A DNA stretch of 64,000 bases. It comes from Thiobacillus sp. (GTDB lineage Bacteria; Pseudomonadota; Gammaproteobacteria; Burkholderiales; Thiobacillaceae). The position numbers and the translations under genes are program-made. The stretch's first letter is position 1, and each line of letters starts with the position of its first letter. Of this stretch, positions 51,562-61,438 are shown piece after piece. The stretch lies in NCBI GenBank assembly GCA_016124745.1, contig WGNC01000001.1, forward strand, positions 62,001-126,000. The letters run 5' to 3'. A model generated the notes under the pieces. The model did not search any database. It saw only the letters and a program-made list of their open reading frames with translations, and was not told where the DNA came from.

Positions 51562-54500
51562 ATGGAAATCACGCAATCGACGAATCAGCTTGGCCGGGTT
51601 TATCAACACATGTCCCCCGAACGCCTTGTGCTGGTCGTCGGTCTGTGCGGGCTGCTGGCAGGGGTCATGGGCATCCAGCTTGCGCAGGATGTGCACTGGA
51701 TCCGTTTTTTCGACAACCTGCATTGGACGTCAGGCACGCTCATGGCTGCGATGTTGGCCTGGCTTGGCGTGCGCGCAGCGGAGCCCGGTCATGCCGGCGG
51801 CCTGCGCTGGATTGCCATCGGCCTGAGCGCCTACGCGGTCGGCCAGATCATCTGGGATATCCAGGTTCTGAGCGGGTATCACGGCTTTGTCTCGCCCTCC
51901 GACCTCTTCTATATTTGGCTGGGGCCCTGCGTGGGCGCGGGCTTGCTGCTCGATGCGTTCCGGCTGGCCGACCCCGTCCAGCGCAAGACCCTGCTGCTGG
52001 ATGCCTCGATTCTCGCCATCGCCGCCACGACACTGATTCTGGTGCTGTACTTGCCCAGGCGCGGCGAGCTGCCCCTGCTGTCCATGGCCATGATGGTGGC
52101 TTATCCGGCAAGCCTTTTCTCGGCAGCGTGTATCGGTCTGATTGCCGCGCCGACCCTGCGGCTGAAGTTTTCCTGGAGCTACTGGCTGTTCCTGGGTTCC
52201 CTCCTGGTGATGGGCGTCTGCTGGATGCTCTGGAATTCGATGGCTCTGGATGGCGCTACCACCGACGGTAGCTGGTTCAACAGCCTGTTCTCCTTTTCGG
52301 CGATGGGCATGGGCCTCGCCACGCTGGTCTGGAACTTCGAGCCCACCCGCAACGTTCGCTGGGAACGGTGGAGCGAGGGTTTTCTGCGCCTGCTGCCGCT
52401 GGTGGCGATCGTGGTTTCGGGCTTTGCGGTCCTGTTGCTGAATTCCCATGACGGAGCACCCATGGCCGTCAGTTACACCGTCAACGTCGGCGCGCTGCTC
52501 GTCGTCGTTCTGGCGATGTTCAAGCAAAGCCTGCTGATTCGGGACCACGAGTTGCTGAAGTCCCTGTCCAGGAACCTGGAGGAGAGCGAACAGCTGAATT
52601 ACCTGATCCTGAACGCCATGCCCGACCTCATCTGGCTCAAGGATGCGGAAGGGGGCTACCGGATGTGCAACCCCGCGTTCGAGCGCTTTTTCGGCGCGCG
52701 TGAATCCGAACTCATGGGGCGGACGGATTACGATTATGTCGATCCCGAGATGGCACGCTTCCTTCGACAGCATGATCTCGAGGCCATGCTGGCCGGAAAT
52801 CCGGTCAAGAACGAGGAGTGGGTCAGGTTTGCCGATGACGGACGGCGCGCGCTGCTCGAGACCCTGAAGACGCCACTGTGCGACAGGAACGGCAAGGTGC
52901 TGGGCGTGCTCGGGATTTCGCGCGACATTACCGAACGCGACCGTGCCAGCCGGCATCTGGCGCTGGTGGATTTCGCGCTGAACCATGTGAAGGAAGCGGC
53001 CTATCTGGCCGATGCGGAAGGTTTCTTTACCTATGTGAACGACGAGGCATGCCGCGCGCTGGGACATTCGCGCGACGAACTGCTGACGATGCGGGTGACC
53101 GACGTCGATGTCGAATGCACACGGCCAGACCAATGGCAGGCGCAGTGGAATGACCTGAAGTCGCTCAAGACGGTGACATTCGAAAGCCGCCACATGGCCC
53201 ATGATGGAAGCCAGTTCCCGGTGGAAGTCAACGCGAATTATTTCGAATTTTCCGGTCAGGCGTACGTGCTCGGCCTGGTGCGCGACATCACGGAGCGCAA
53301 ACAGGTGGAGGAGCAGATACGGAACCTGGCCTATTTCGACTCCCTGACCCGCCTGCCCAACCGGCGGCTGTTGATGGACCGCCTCGGCCACGCCCTGGCT
53401 TCCAGCCAGCGCAGCCGCGAGTTCGGTGCCCTGCTGATTCTGGATCTGGACAATTTCAAGACGCTCAACGACACCCAGGGCCACGATGTCGGCGACCGGC
53501 TGCTGGTCGAAGTGGCAAGGCGCCTGTCTGCCAGCGTGCGCGAGCAGGACACGGTGTGTCGCCTGGGTGGGGATGAGTTCGTGGTGGTGCTGGAAGGCCT
53601 GGGGCCGGACGAACAACACGCGGCCACCCAGGCCGAGATGGTCGCGGAAAAGGTGCGCCAGGCGCTCAACCAGCCTTATTCCCTGAGTCTCAACGAAGGA
53701 AAGTTCCACGGCACCACCAGCATCGGCCTGACCCTGTTCCGCGGTCAGGAATCCTCGGTCGACGTGTTGCTGAAACAGGCCGACGTGGCCCTTTATCAGG
53801 CCAAGGACGCCGGCCGCAATCTGGTTCGATTCTTCAACCCTGCCATGCAGGCCGCCATCGATTCGCGCACGGTGATGGAAGCAGCTCTGCGGCGTGCGCT
53901 CGACAAGGGCGAGTTCCGCCTGTTCTACCAGCCCCAGATCGACCAGTATGGCGTCCTCATCGGCGCGGAGGCATTGCTGCGCTGGCAGCCGCCTGGGCAG
54001 GACAGGGTCTCGCCGGCCGACTTCATTCCGCTGGCCGAGGATAGCGGGCTCATTCTGGCGATCGGCCAATGGGTGCTGGATACGGCCTGCGCCCAGTTGA
54101 AAGACTGGGAGAACGATCCCCGCACCCGATCCCTGCAATTGTCTGTGAACGTCAGTGCCCGCCAGTTTCACCAGCACGATTTCGTCGAATCGGTCCAGCA
54201 CAGCCTCGTTTCGAGCGGCATCAATCCGGCCCGGCTCAAGCTCGAACTCACCGAGAGCGTGGTGCTCGACAACGTCGACGTTGTGGTCAGCCGCATGCAA
54301 CAACTCAATGCGCTGGGCCTCAGCTTCTGCCTGGACGACTTCGGCACCGGTTACTCGTCGCTCTCCTACCTCAAGCGCCTGCCGCTGGACCAGGTGAAGA
54401 TCGATCAGTCCTTCGTCCGCGATATCACGGAGGATCCGAACGATGCCGCGATCGTCAAGGCCATCATGGCCATGTGCCGGTCGCTCGGCCTTCAGGTGAT

Positions 54501-54624
54501 CGCCGAAGGGGTGGAAACACAGGCACAGCGAGATTTCCTGCTGCAGAACGAATGCGGTATCTATCAGGGATTCCTGTTCTGCGGGCCGGTTCCGATCGAA
54601 GAATGGGGCCGGCTGCTTGAGTAG
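51562..54624 (+). CDS. Membrane-bound PAS-PAS-GGDEF-EAL cyclic di-GMP protein
   Basis: A 1020-residue bifunctional signalling protein. About nine or ten hydrophobic helices occupy residues 15-325. Two PAS domains follow (near 350-465 and 470-595), each ending in a RDITER motif. The GGDEF domain has an intact GGDEF at about 669-673 and an RxxD inhibitory site (REQD) five residues before it. The EAL domain shows EALLRW near 803, [21 protein letters not shown] and IAEGVET, so phosphodiesterase residues are complete. It can in principle make and break cyclic di-GMP. ATG 51562 follows AAGGA; frame open to 50980 is not used. Confidence 0.93.
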   Translation: MEITQSTNQLGRVYQHMSPERLVLVVGLCGLLAGVMGIQLAQDVHWIRFFDNLHWTSGTLMAAMLAWLGVRAAEPGHAGGLRWIAIGLSAYAVGQIIWDIQVLSGYHGFVSPSDLFYIWLGPCVGAGLLLDAFRLADPVQRKTLLLDASILAIAATTLILVLYLPRRGELPLLSMAMMVAYPASLFSAACIGLIAAPTLRLKFSWSYWLFLGSLLVMGVCWMLWNSMALDGATTDGSWFNSLFSFSAMGMGLATLVWNFEPTRNVRWERWSEGFLRLLPLVAIVVSGFAVLLLNSHDGAPMAVSYTVNVGALLVVVLAMFKQSLLIRDHELLKSLSRNLEESEQLNYLILNAMPDLIWLKDAEGGYRMCNPAFERFFGARESELMGRTDYDYVDPEMARFLRQHDLEAMLAGNPVKNEEWVRFADDGRRALLETLKTPLCDRNGKVLGVLGISRDITERDRASRHLALVDFALNHVKEAAYLADAEGFFTYVNDEACRALGHSRDELLTMRVTDVDVECTRPDQWQAQWNDLKSLKTVTFESRHMAHDGSQFPVEVNANYFEFSGQAYVLGLVRDITERKQVEEQIRNLAYFDSLTRLPNRRLLMDRLGHALASSQRSREFGALLILDLDNFKTLNDTQGHDVGDRLLVEVARRLSASVREQDTVCRLGGDEFVVVLEGLGPDEQHAATQAEMVAEKVRQALNQPYSLSLNEGKFHGTTSIGLTLFRGQESSVDVLLKQADVALYQAKDAGRNLVRFFNPAMQAAIDSRTVMEAALRRALDKGEFRLFYQPQIDQYGVLIGAEALLRWQPPGQDRVSPADFIPLAEDSGLILAIGQWVLDTACAQLKDWENDPRTRSLQLSVNVSARQFHQHDFVESVQHSLVSSGINPARLKLELTESVVLDNVDVVVSRMQQLNALGLSFCLDDFGTGYSSLSYLKRLPLDQVKIDQSFVRDITEDPNDAAIVKAIMAMCRSLGLQVIAEGVETQAQRDFLLQNECGIYQGFLFCGPVPIEEWGRLLE

Positions 54625-55171
54625 ACCGCCGTCCAGCAGCGCGGATCTGCGCGATCTCGCGAGCCGCTTCCCGCGTGCCGGAAAGATCGAGGCGATCTAC
54701 CTGCGAGCGCAGCGGCGCAGCGAAGTGGTTTCCGCCAAATCCGTGATGGCCCTCGCCGCCAGTGGCCTCGAAGGCGACCACTATGCGCAGCCGTCACGGA
54801 GTCGCGTGGCGGGTGGCAGCCGGCAGGTCACGCTGATTCAGGCCGAGCATCTGCCTGTGGTGGCGGGCCTGATGGGACGGTCGCAGGTCGACGCTGCATG
54901 GTTGCGACGCAACCTGGTGGTGTCGGGACTGAACCTGCTGGCGGCACATGCCCTGCTCCGCGACCGGCCGCTGGTATTGCGCATCGGCGCCGAGGCGATT
55001 CTGGAAGTGAGCGGACCGTGTGATCCCTGTTCGCGCATGGAAGAAGTGCTGGGCGCGGGCGGCTACAACGCGATGCGCGGCCATGGCGGGGTCAAGGCGC
55101 GTATTCTGGCAGGCGGCATGATCCGGTTGCACGACCCGGTGCTTTGCGAAGCGGGCCAGATTGAGCCGTAG
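54617..55171 (+). CDS. MOSC-domain protein
   Basis: A 184-residue single-domain MOSC protein, related to the molybdenum-cofactor sulfurase C-terminal domain. It shows [18 protein letters not shown] near 50, [20 protein letters not shown] near 95, and the conserved Cys region [14 protein letters not shown] near 135. [11 protein letters not shown] closes the domain. It starts at a TTG inside the last codons of the EAL gene (8-bp overlap), suggesting coupled translation. Substrate unknown; MOSC proteins handle sulfur or N-oxygenated compounds. Confidence 0.85.
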   Translation: MSRPPSSSADLRDLASRFPRAGKIEAIYLRAQRRSEVVSAKSVMALAASGLEGDHYAQPSRSRVAGGSRQVTLIQAEHLPVVAGLMGRSQVDAAWLRRNLVVSGLNLLAAHALLRDRPLVLRIGAEAILEVSGPCDPCSRMEEVLGAGGYNAMRGHGGVKARILAGGMIRLHDPVLCEAGQIEP

Positions 55172-55525
55172 CAGGTACGCTGAAATGGGGCATGGCGTGA
55201 TCGGCAAGCAGGTGCCGCGTACGCGGCGGCACGGGCGCGATGAGGCGCGCAGCGCCCGACTTCCCGGAAATTACCCGCGATGACCCATTGACGGATAGAA
55301 TTCCGACTATCAAAAACAGGGACGGCCAGATCAGGCTTTCGGGCCGGCCTAACTAATACAGCAGGTCGTAACAAACGCGCCGGCGCATTTCCAATTCATG
55401 TTCATATCCAGCTGGCATCAGTCCTCAACCTGCGGGTTGCACGAACAGGCTTCGACTTCAGGAGACCATCTTCCTGAAGCGAAGGAACGCACCCCAGTGC
55501 GGACTCTTGAAGCGATAGGACAGCC
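55172..55525. other. Intergenic region before the ABC exporter
   Basis: 354 bp with a hairpin near 55212-55232 (GTGCCGC/GCGGC core) close to the MOSC stop. The rest presumably contains the promoter for the ABC-UnbV-UnbU module. No gene or repeat family is seen. Confidence 0.4.
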
Positions 55526-56521
55526 GTGACCACGCCCTGCCCGTATTCCTCCCGCCACAACGGCGGTGCCACCGGTGCCCCTGCCATAGAACTGAAGCAA
55601 CTGACCAAGGTGTTCCCGGGCAGCAGCACGCCGGTGCTGAACGCGATCGATCTGACCGTTCCGGCTGGCACCATTTTCGGCATCCTCGGTCCCAACGGCG
55701 CGGGCAAGACCACCATCATGTCTACCCTGTGCGGGCTGCTCAAGCCCACATCCGGCTCGGTGCACATCTGCGGCAGCAACGCGCAGACGGAGCGTGCGAC
55801 CATCAAGCAGATACTGGGCATGGTGCCGCAGGAGCCGGCTATCTATCCCACGCTCACTGCGCGCGAAAATCTCGAGTATTTCGGCCGCATGCAGGGGCTG
55901 TCCGGAGAACACCTGCAGAAGCGGATCCTGGCCTGTCTTGACGTGGCCGAAATGGCCGGCGAGGCGGACAAGCGCGTGGAACGCCTGTCAGGCGGCTACA
56001 AACGGCGCCTCAACATGGTGATCGGCCTCATCCACGAGCCCAAGATCCTCATCCTTGACGAGCCGACCGTGGCGATCGACCCCCATTCGCGTTCGCTGAT
56101 CCACCATCGTCTGCGCGAACTCCATGCGGCCGGCATTTCGATCCTGATTTCAACCCATCAGATGGATGAGGCTGAACAGCTGTGCCAGGAGATCGCCATC
56201 CTCGATCATGGCCGGGTACTGGTGCAGGGCAATGTGTCGGACCTGCTGTCCATGCAGGCCAGCGAGACCGTCCAGTTGCAGATCGAGGGCGATCCGCCTG
56301 CGGACCTGACTGCACGCCTGGAGCACATCCCCGGCCTGCTGGAGGCGCATGTGGCAGGTCAATGCCTGACAGTCGTTACCGTCCGTCCCGACCGGGTCAT
56401 GATTCCGTTGATGCAGGCCATGCAGGACTACGGCCTGGCGGTGCGATCGCTCAGTTTCGGCACCACCAGCCTGGAAGATGTCTTTCTTTCGCATACCGAT
56501 GGCAAGAGGGCGTCCAGATGA
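55526..56521 (+). CDS. ABC transporter ATP-binding protein
   Basis: A 331-residue ATPase of the ABC-2 exporter type. Walker A is GPNGAGKTT near 55, the Q-loop is in GMVPQEPAIYPTLTA, the signature is LSGGYKRRLN near 155, and Walker B is ILILDEPTVAID near 175. STHQMDEAEQL carries the switch His. A C-terminal ~90-residue extension follows. The start is a GTG, the ribosome site weak. The stop overlaps the permease start in ATGA, so they are coupled. The cargo is unknown. Confidence 0.92.
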   Translation: MTTPCPYSSRHNGGATGAPAIELKQLTKVFPGSSTPVLNAIDLTVPAGTIFGILGPNGAGKTTIMSTLCGLLKPTSGSVHICGSNAQTERATIKQILGMVPQEPAIYPTLTARENLEYFGRMQGLSGEHLQKRILACLDVAEMAGEADKRVERLSGGYKRRLNMVIGLIHEPKILILDEPTVAIDPHSRSLIHHRLRELHAAGISILISTHQMDEAEQLCQEIAILDHGRVLVQGNVSDLLSMQASETVQLQIEGDPPADLTARLEHIPGLLEAHVAGQCLTVVTVRPDRVMIPLMQAMQDYGLAVRSLSFGTTSLEDVFLSHTDGKRASR

Positions 56522-57783
56522 TGGACAACCTGACCAAATTCTGGGCCAGCATCGCCAAGGAAGCGCGCATCATCGGCCGCGACCACCAGGCCCTGTTCCT
56601 GTTCTTCGTGATGCCGGTTCTGTTCGTGCTGATCCTGTCACTTGCGTTGCGTGATGCATTCGGCGACCGGCCCGGCGCCACCTTCGACGTGCTGATGGTC
56701 TCGCAGGACCCGGGCGAAGTGACGCAAAGCATCGTCGAGGCGTTTCGCTCCAATTCCCACATTCTCCTGACCCAGTCCAATACGGCCAGCGAAGCCGAGG
56801 CCCGGCAATGGCTTATCGACGGCCGCTACCGCTTTGTGGTGCTGGTGCCACCCGAGGCCACCGCACAGGCCGAACGCCGGCTCGGCGAGATCATGGCCAA
56901 GGTTCCGCCCGAGTTGCGTATGGAAAAGCCGGTCGAACTCGTGGTGATGGCCGATCCGGCGCTGCGCTCGGATTTCCGCAAGGTGCTGGAGGGTAGCCTG
57001 GACCTGGCGTTGCATGGCGTCGAGATGAAGCTCGGTCGGGAGCAACTGCAACAGACGATGCGTGCGACCCAGGGCGAGAACTACGTGCCGCTGCCCGACA
57101 TGGAAAAGTCGCGGCTGTTCGAGCCGGTGCGCGGTGAAACCGTGACTCGCGAGGGCAGCGGGCCGACCCCGACTTCAGTGCAGCAGAACGCGCCGGCCTG
57201 GACCCTGCTGGCGATGTTCTTTCTGACCGTTCCGCTGTCGGTCTCCTTCATCCGCGAGCGCGAGCAGGGCAGCCTGTTCCGCCTGCAGACCATGACTGTT
57301 CCCGCCTGGGTGGTGCTGGGCGGCAAGGCGGTGCCGTACTTCGTCATCAACCTCATCCAGATGGCCTCCATCCTTGCGGTGAGCGTTTATGTGCTGCCGC
57401 TGTTGGGCGGCGACCGACTGGAACTGGGCAATGCCCCCCTGGCCTTGCTGCTGATTGGCGGTTCGGCCAGCCTGGCGGCGATCGGCTTCGGTATCGCCGT
57501 GGCCATGTATGCGAGGACGACCGAACAGGCCACCAGCTTCAGTTCCGCCACGGTCATGATCATGGCCGCGCTGGGCGGCATCCTGGTACCGAAGGCAGTG
57601 ATGCCGCCCCTGATGCAGGAAGTCGCAATCCTGTCGCCGTTGTCCTGGGGACTCGACGGATTCCTCGATGTTTTCGTGCGTGGCGGCGGCGTGCAGCAGG
57701 TGTTGCCGGAGGCGCTGAGTCTGCTGGCTTTTTCGGCCGTCTGTCATGGCGTTGCGATCATGCGCTATCGAAGCCAGACCTGA
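56518..57783 (+). CDS. ABC-2 type permease
   Basis: A 421-residue permease of the DrrB/YhfB-like ABC-2 class. One helix near residues 25-45 precedes a large extracytoplasmic domain (about 50-215), then five helices to the end (TLLAMFFLTVPLSVSFI, LALLLIGGSASLAAIGFGI, MIMAALGGILVPKAVMPP). The motif FIREREQGSLFRLQTM is the coupling helix. It overlaps the ATPase gene by 4 bp and precedes an FG-GAP protein by 72 bp. It should form the export channel with the ATPase. Confidence 0.9.
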   Translation: MMDNLTKFWASIAKEARIIGRDHQALFLFFVMPVLFVLILSLALRDAFGDRPGATFDVLMVSQDPGEVTQSIVEAFRSNSHILLTQSNTASEAEARQWLIDGRYRFVVLVPPEATAQAERRLGEIMAKVPPELRMEKPVELVVMADPALRSDFRKVLEGSLDLALHGVEMKLGREQLQQTMRATQGENYVPLPDMEKSRLFEPVRGETVTREGSGPTPTSVQQNAPAWTLLAMFFLTVPLSVSFIREREQGSLFRLQTMTVPAWVVLGGKAVPYFVINLIQMASILAVSVYVLPLLGGDRLELGNAPLALLLIGGSASLAAIGFGIAVAMYARTTEQATSFSSATVMIMAALGGILVPKAVMPPLMQEVAILSPLSWGLDGFLDVFVRGGGVQQVLPEALSLLAFSAVCHGVAIMRYRSQT

Positions 57784-57855
57784 CGCGCTCGCCGGTTTGG
57801 CGTTGGCCGGTATAATTTTGCCATTCCATTCGGGGTGGCAAGCGCAAATCCAAGC

Positions 57856-59781
57856 ATGACGGGCCAGAGCAGACCGCACTTTCTTGTCCGCTACGCGGGT
57901 TTTCTAGTCGCCCTCATCGGCATCGTGGTGCTCTACGGGATGGCGCTGCCCCACCGGCCGTCGGCCGACGAGCAGACTGCGCTGGCCGAGCGCTTCCGGT
58001 TCACCCGCATCGAATTGCCCCGGCCGGCTGGATTTTTCGAACGCGAGACGCGTCCTGTCCATCCCAGCATGCAGAAGATCTCCGCCTGGGTATCCGCCAT
58101 GGGCGCCGCCGCCGCACTCGGCGATGTGGATGGCGACGGCCTGCCGAATGACCTGTGCCAGGTCGAACCGCGCTCGGACCAGGTCCAGGTGCTGCCGGTG
58201 CCCGGTACCGGCGCGCGCTACGTCCCGTTTGTGCTGACCGCCGCCGCCTTGCCCGATGACGCGAGCATGGCACCGATGGGCTGCTTCATCGCCGACCTCA
58301 ACGAAGACGGCGCGATGGATTTCCTGGTCTATTACTGGGGGCGCACGCCGATTGCCTTTCTGCGCAAAGCGGACAGCGGAGAGGTCAAACCGCGCCGTGA
58401 CGCCTATCTTGCAACCGAGGTGGTAGCCGGGCGCGAGCGCTGGTACAGCAACACCGCGACGCTGGCGGACCTCGACGGCGACGGGCATCTCGACCTGGTG
58501 ATCGGCAATACCTATCCCGACGGCTCCCGCCTGCTCGATGCGAAAGCCAGCGGGGTGATGGTGATGCCGGAATCCACGTCGCGTTCCGCCAACGGTGGCT
58601 GGAACCGGTTGCTGCTGTGGGCCGGCGCGACCTCCGGCAGCCAGCCGACAGTGCACTATCGCGACGAATCGCACGCGCTCAAGGAAGCGGATGCTCGCGG
58701 CTGGACGCTGGCGGTGGCGGCGGGCGACCTCGACGGCGACCTGTTGCCGGAACTCTACTTCGCCAACGACTTCGGCCCGGACCGCTTGCTCCACAACCTG
58801 TCGACGCCGGGCAAGCTGCGCTTCGAGGCCATGCGCGGGGAGGGCGGTTTCACCACGCCGAAATCCTTCGTCCTCGGCCAGGATTCCTGCAAGGGCATGG
58901 GCGCCGACCTTGCCGACGTCAACGGCGACGGCCTGATGGATATCTACGTCAGCAACATCTCGTCGAGTTGGGCGCTGCAGGAAGGCCATTTCCTCTGGCT
59001 CAGCACGGGCGAGACCGCGCGCATGCGCGACGGCGTGGCGCCCTATGTGCAGGGCGCGGAGCGCCTGGGCCTGTCGCGCAGCGGCTGGGGCTGGGATGCC
59101 AAACTGGACGACTTCGACAACGACGGTGTGCTGGAGGCGATCCAGGCCACCGGCTTCGTCAAGGGAACGGTCAACCGCTGGCCGGAGTTGCAGGCCCTGG
59201 GCACCGCCAACGACGCGCTGCTGACCGATCCGCGCAACTGGCCCAGATTCCAACCGGGCACCGACATCAGCGGTCACGATCCCAACGCTTTCTTCGTGCA
59301 GGATTCCTCGGGGAAATATTTCAACATCGCGAAGCTGATCGGCCTCGCCCAGCCCATGGTCACGCGCGGCGTCGCAATCGCCGACGTCGACGGCGACGGC
59401 GACCTCGATTTCGTGTTCGCCAACCAGTGGGAAGACTCCTTCTTCTATCGCAATGACAATGCCAGCGGCAACGCGTTTCTCGGCATCAGGCTGCTGATCC
59501 CCAGCGGACAGGAGGGTGATGCCGCTGCGGGCAGACCGGGAAGGCCGGCCATCGGTGCCGAAGCGAGGGTGTCGCTGCCAGACGGTCGTGTGCTGACCGC
59601 CCAGGTGGATGGCGGCAACGGCATGTCAGGCAAGCGGGCGCCGCAGCTTCATTTCGGTCTGGGCCAGGTCGCTGCCGATCGGGCGCTGCCGGTGGAAATA
59701 CGTTGGCGCGACACGCGCGGTCAGGTGCAAGCTCGCAAGCTGACGCTCAAGCCAGGCTGGCATACCGTCGTGCTGGGCTGA
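57856..59781 (+). CDS. FG-GAP/VCBS beta-propeller protein with ASPIC/UnbV C-terminus (CRTAC1-like)
   Basis: A 641-residue protein with an N-terminal membrane anchor (residues 10-32) and a large exported domain. At least seven calcium-binding FG-GAP motifs occur: GDVDGDGLPNDL, ADLNEDGAMDFLV, ADLDGDGHLDLVIG, GDLDGDLLPELYF, ADVNGDGLMDIYVSN, DDFDNDGVLEAI and ADVDGDGDLDFVFAN. This predicts a seven-bladed propeller. The end (EARVSLPDGRVLTAQVDGGN, then LHFGLGQ and VEIRWRDTRGQ) is the ASPIC/UnbV domain, as in the UnbV protein of enediyne clusters. The downstream gene is UnbU-like. ATG 57856 is chosen over GTG 57835. Confidence 0.88.
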   Translation: MTGQSRPHFLVRYAGFLVALIGIVVLYGMALPHRPSADEQTALAERFRFTRIELPRPAGFFERETRPVHPSMQKISAWVSAMGAAAALGDVDGDGLPNDLCQVEPRSDQVQVLPVPGTGARYVPFVLTAAALPDDASMAPMGCFIADLNEDGAMDFLVYYWGRTPIAFLRKADSGEVKPRRDAYLATEVVAGRERWYSNTATLADLDGDGHLDLVIGNTYPDGSRLLDAKASGVMVMPESTSRSANGGWNRLLLWAGATSGSQPTVHYRDESHALKEADARGWTLAVAAGDLDGDLLPELYFANDFGPDRLLHNLSTPGKLRFEAMRGEGGFTTPKSFVLGQDSCKGMGADLADVNGDGLMDIYVSNISSSWALQEGHFLWLSTGETARMRDGVAPYVQGAERLGLSRSGWGWDAKLDDFDNDGVLEAIQATGFVKGTVNRWPELQALGTANDALLTDPRNWPRFQPGTDISGHDPNAFFVQDSSGKYFNIAKLIGLAQPMVTRGVAIADVDGDGDLDFVFANQWEDSFFYRNDNASGNAFLGIRLLIPSGQEGDAAAGRPGRPAIGAEARVSLPDGRVLTAQVDGGNGMSGKRAPQLHFGLGQVAADRALPVEIRWRDTRGQVQARKLTLKPGWHTVVLG

Positions 59782-59797
59782 ACCGGGGATACGCGAC

Positions 59798-60730
59798 ATG
59801 GCCGAATTCAGCAATGCCTCGCTGCTGCTCTATCCGAAGGCTGATCAGCAGCGAAGACTGATCGCGCTCTGGTACTTCACCTCGCTCATGCTGGCCTGGA
59901 TCCTCGGGTTCGGCCATTTCGTGCTGGGCTTCGAGCAGTCCTGGGCGCATGCGGCCGTGGCTGTGGGAACCGCCATAGCCGTGCAGATGCTGCTGGAATG
60001 GGTGGACGCGCGGGCCAGGGGCAGGGCCCTGCGGTTTGCCGGAAGCTGGGCCAACTTCATCAACTTCCTGCCGCCGGCGATCATCCCCGGCCTGGCCTTG
60101 TCGATGCTGATTTACCCGGGCGAAGCCTTGATGCCCCTTGTGTTCGCCTCGGCCTTCGCCATTGCTTCCAAGATCCTGTTTCGGGCGCCGGTGGCACCGG
60201 GCGTGACCCAGCATATGTTCAACCCTTCCAATATCGCCGTGGTGGTCACGCTGGTGGTCTTCGCCGACATTGTCGGGCTGACGCCGCCTTACCAGTTCAC
60301 CGAGAACATCAGCGGGATCTGGGATTGGGGCGTTCCCGTCTTCGTGCTGGTCAGCGGCATCGTCCTGCATGCGCTGTTCACCGGGCGTCTGCCGCTGGTG
60401 GCCGCCTGGCTCATTGGATTTCTGCTGCAGGGACAGATACGCGTGTGGCTGTTCGATATTCCCTGGCTGGTGCCCATCCTGCCCATGACCAGCGCCGCTT
60501 TCATCATCTTCACGCTCTACATGATTCCGGACCCGGCCACCACACCGATCAAGCCGCGCCAACAGATCCTGTTCGGCCTGGCGGTGGCGGCGGTCTACGG
60601 CCTGCTGCAGGCGCTGCACGTGGTGTACGGCCTGTTCTTTGCCCTGGTGCTGGTGTGCGGAGTGCGGGGGATGCTGCTCTATGTGAAGGACTGGAGTCGG
60701 CGCATTCAGGCTGCTGGCGGCGCTGCCTAG
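59798..60730 (+). CDS. UnbU/NqrB/RnfD-like integral membrane protein
   Basis: A 310-residue protein with about ten membrane helices. It matches the NqrB/RnfD superfamily at PGVTQHMFNPSNIAVVVTL near 140 and YMIPDPATTPIKPRQQILFG near 248. The [ST]GAT flavin-attachment motif of true RnfD and NqrB is absent, and no other Rnf or Nqr subunits are near. This fits the UnbU branch, named in enediyne clusters alongside UnbV. Here it lies 17 bp after the UnbV-like gene, so the two likely act together. Function unknown; a redox or ion-linked membrane role is possible. Confidence 0.8.
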   Translation: MAEFSNASLLLYPKADQQRRLIALWYFTSLMLAWILGFGHFVLGFEQSWAHAAVAVGTAIAVQMLLEWVDARARGRALRFAGSWANFINFLPPAIIPGLALSMLIYPGEALMPLVFASAFAIASKILFRAPVAPGVTQHMFNPSNIAVVVTLVVFADIVGLTPPYQFTENISGIWDWGVPVFVLVSGIVLHALFTGRLPLVAAWLIGFLLQGQIRVWLFDIPWLVPILPMTSAAFIIFTLYMIPDPATTPIKPRQQILFGLAVAAVYGLLQALHVVYGLFFALVLVCGVRGMLLYVKDWSRRIQAAGGAA

Positions 60731-60753
60731 CGAGTCGGAGGGGCTTGGCTGAC

Positions 60754-60775
60754 CGCTCGCCCATCATGGCGAGCG
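60754..60775. terminator. Hairpin between convergent genes
   Basis: CGCTCGCC (60754-60761) and GGCGAGCG (60768-60775) form a perfect 8-bp stem. There is no clear T run; it may act in both directions between the UnbU-like gene and the START-like gene. Confidence 0.4.
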
Positions 60776-60835
60776 AGGCAATCGCGGGGAGCGACTGACA
60801 GAACCACCAGGATCGCTGGGCCACCGCACCTCACG

Positions 60836-61438
60836 CTAGGTGCGTTTTTTCTTTTTCGCGGATTTCTTTTTCGGGGGAGCCTTGGCCGGGAGGGCGGGCA
60901 TCCGGCGCGCCATCTCCTGGGCCATAGCCTCCATCCTCACCTTGGCGTCATTGCGGAATATTTCGATGCTGACCTGGGGCGGCATCGGAAAGCCCGGCAT
61001 GACTACCGCACGATAAATCAGACGCACGTTCCTGGATTTGCCCTCGATCAGCCACTCGCCCGCGAATGACTGCACGTTGCCGGCGGTCCGGTAGAAGCGT
61101 ATGCGCTCGTTCGGCGTTTCTTCCGCCTGCAGGATCATCACCACGGGAAAATTGGGCATCGTGGGAATGCGGGCGCGTTGTTCCAGTTGCAGCGGATCGC
61201 CGGGGCGGGAGATCACCCGCGATACCACCAGGTCGGGGATGAATTCGGTCCAGTGGTCGTAATCGGACAGAACCGCCCATGCCGTCTCGCGGTCCGCCCT
61301 GGTATCGATTTCGGCCTGGACGTAGAGGGTCGTTCCCTTGTTTTCGACCTGGACGCTGGCTTCGGCCCAGGCCTGCAGCGAGCCAAGCAGCATCGTGATC
61401 AGCACGACGAATGCTGCTCCTGTAGATGGGTATCTCAT
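60836..61438 (-). CDS. Exported START/SRPBCC (polyketide cyclase-like) protein A, Lys-rich tail
   Basis: A 200-residue secreted protein; signal peptide ends near LQAWAEA. The SRPBCC fold shows TAWAVLSDYDHWTEFIPDLV near 55-75, GDPLQLEQRARIP and the C-terminal helix DAKVRMEAMAQEMARRM. It ends in a strikingly basic tail of about 20 residues with seven or more lysines (PPKKKSAKKKKRT). It is a paralogue of the next gene, overlapping it in ATGA. Such proteins bind hydrophobic ligands. The tail may bind nucleic acid, phospholipid or an acidic partner. Confidence 0.8.
   Translation of the reverse strand: MRYPSTGAAFVVLITMLLGSLQAWAEASVQVENKGTTLYVQAEIDTRADRETAWAVLSDYDHWTEFIPDLVVSRVISRPGDPLQLEQRARIPTMPNFPVVMILQAEETPNERIRFYRTAGNVQSFAGEWLIEGKSRNVRLIYRAVVMPGFPMPPQVSIEIFRNDAKVRMEAMAQEMARRMPALPAKAPPKKKSAKKKKRT

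Noticed and set aside
51730-54303. An 857-codon minus-strand frame opposite the PAS-GGDEF-EAL gene
   Set aside because: Shadow of a gene with intact GGDEF and EAL motifs; no independent support.
55526-60730. Full Rnf or Nqr redox pump
   Set aside because: Only one NqrB/RnfD-like subunit is present, it lacks the flavin-attachment motif, and no other Rnf or Nqr subunits are nearby.
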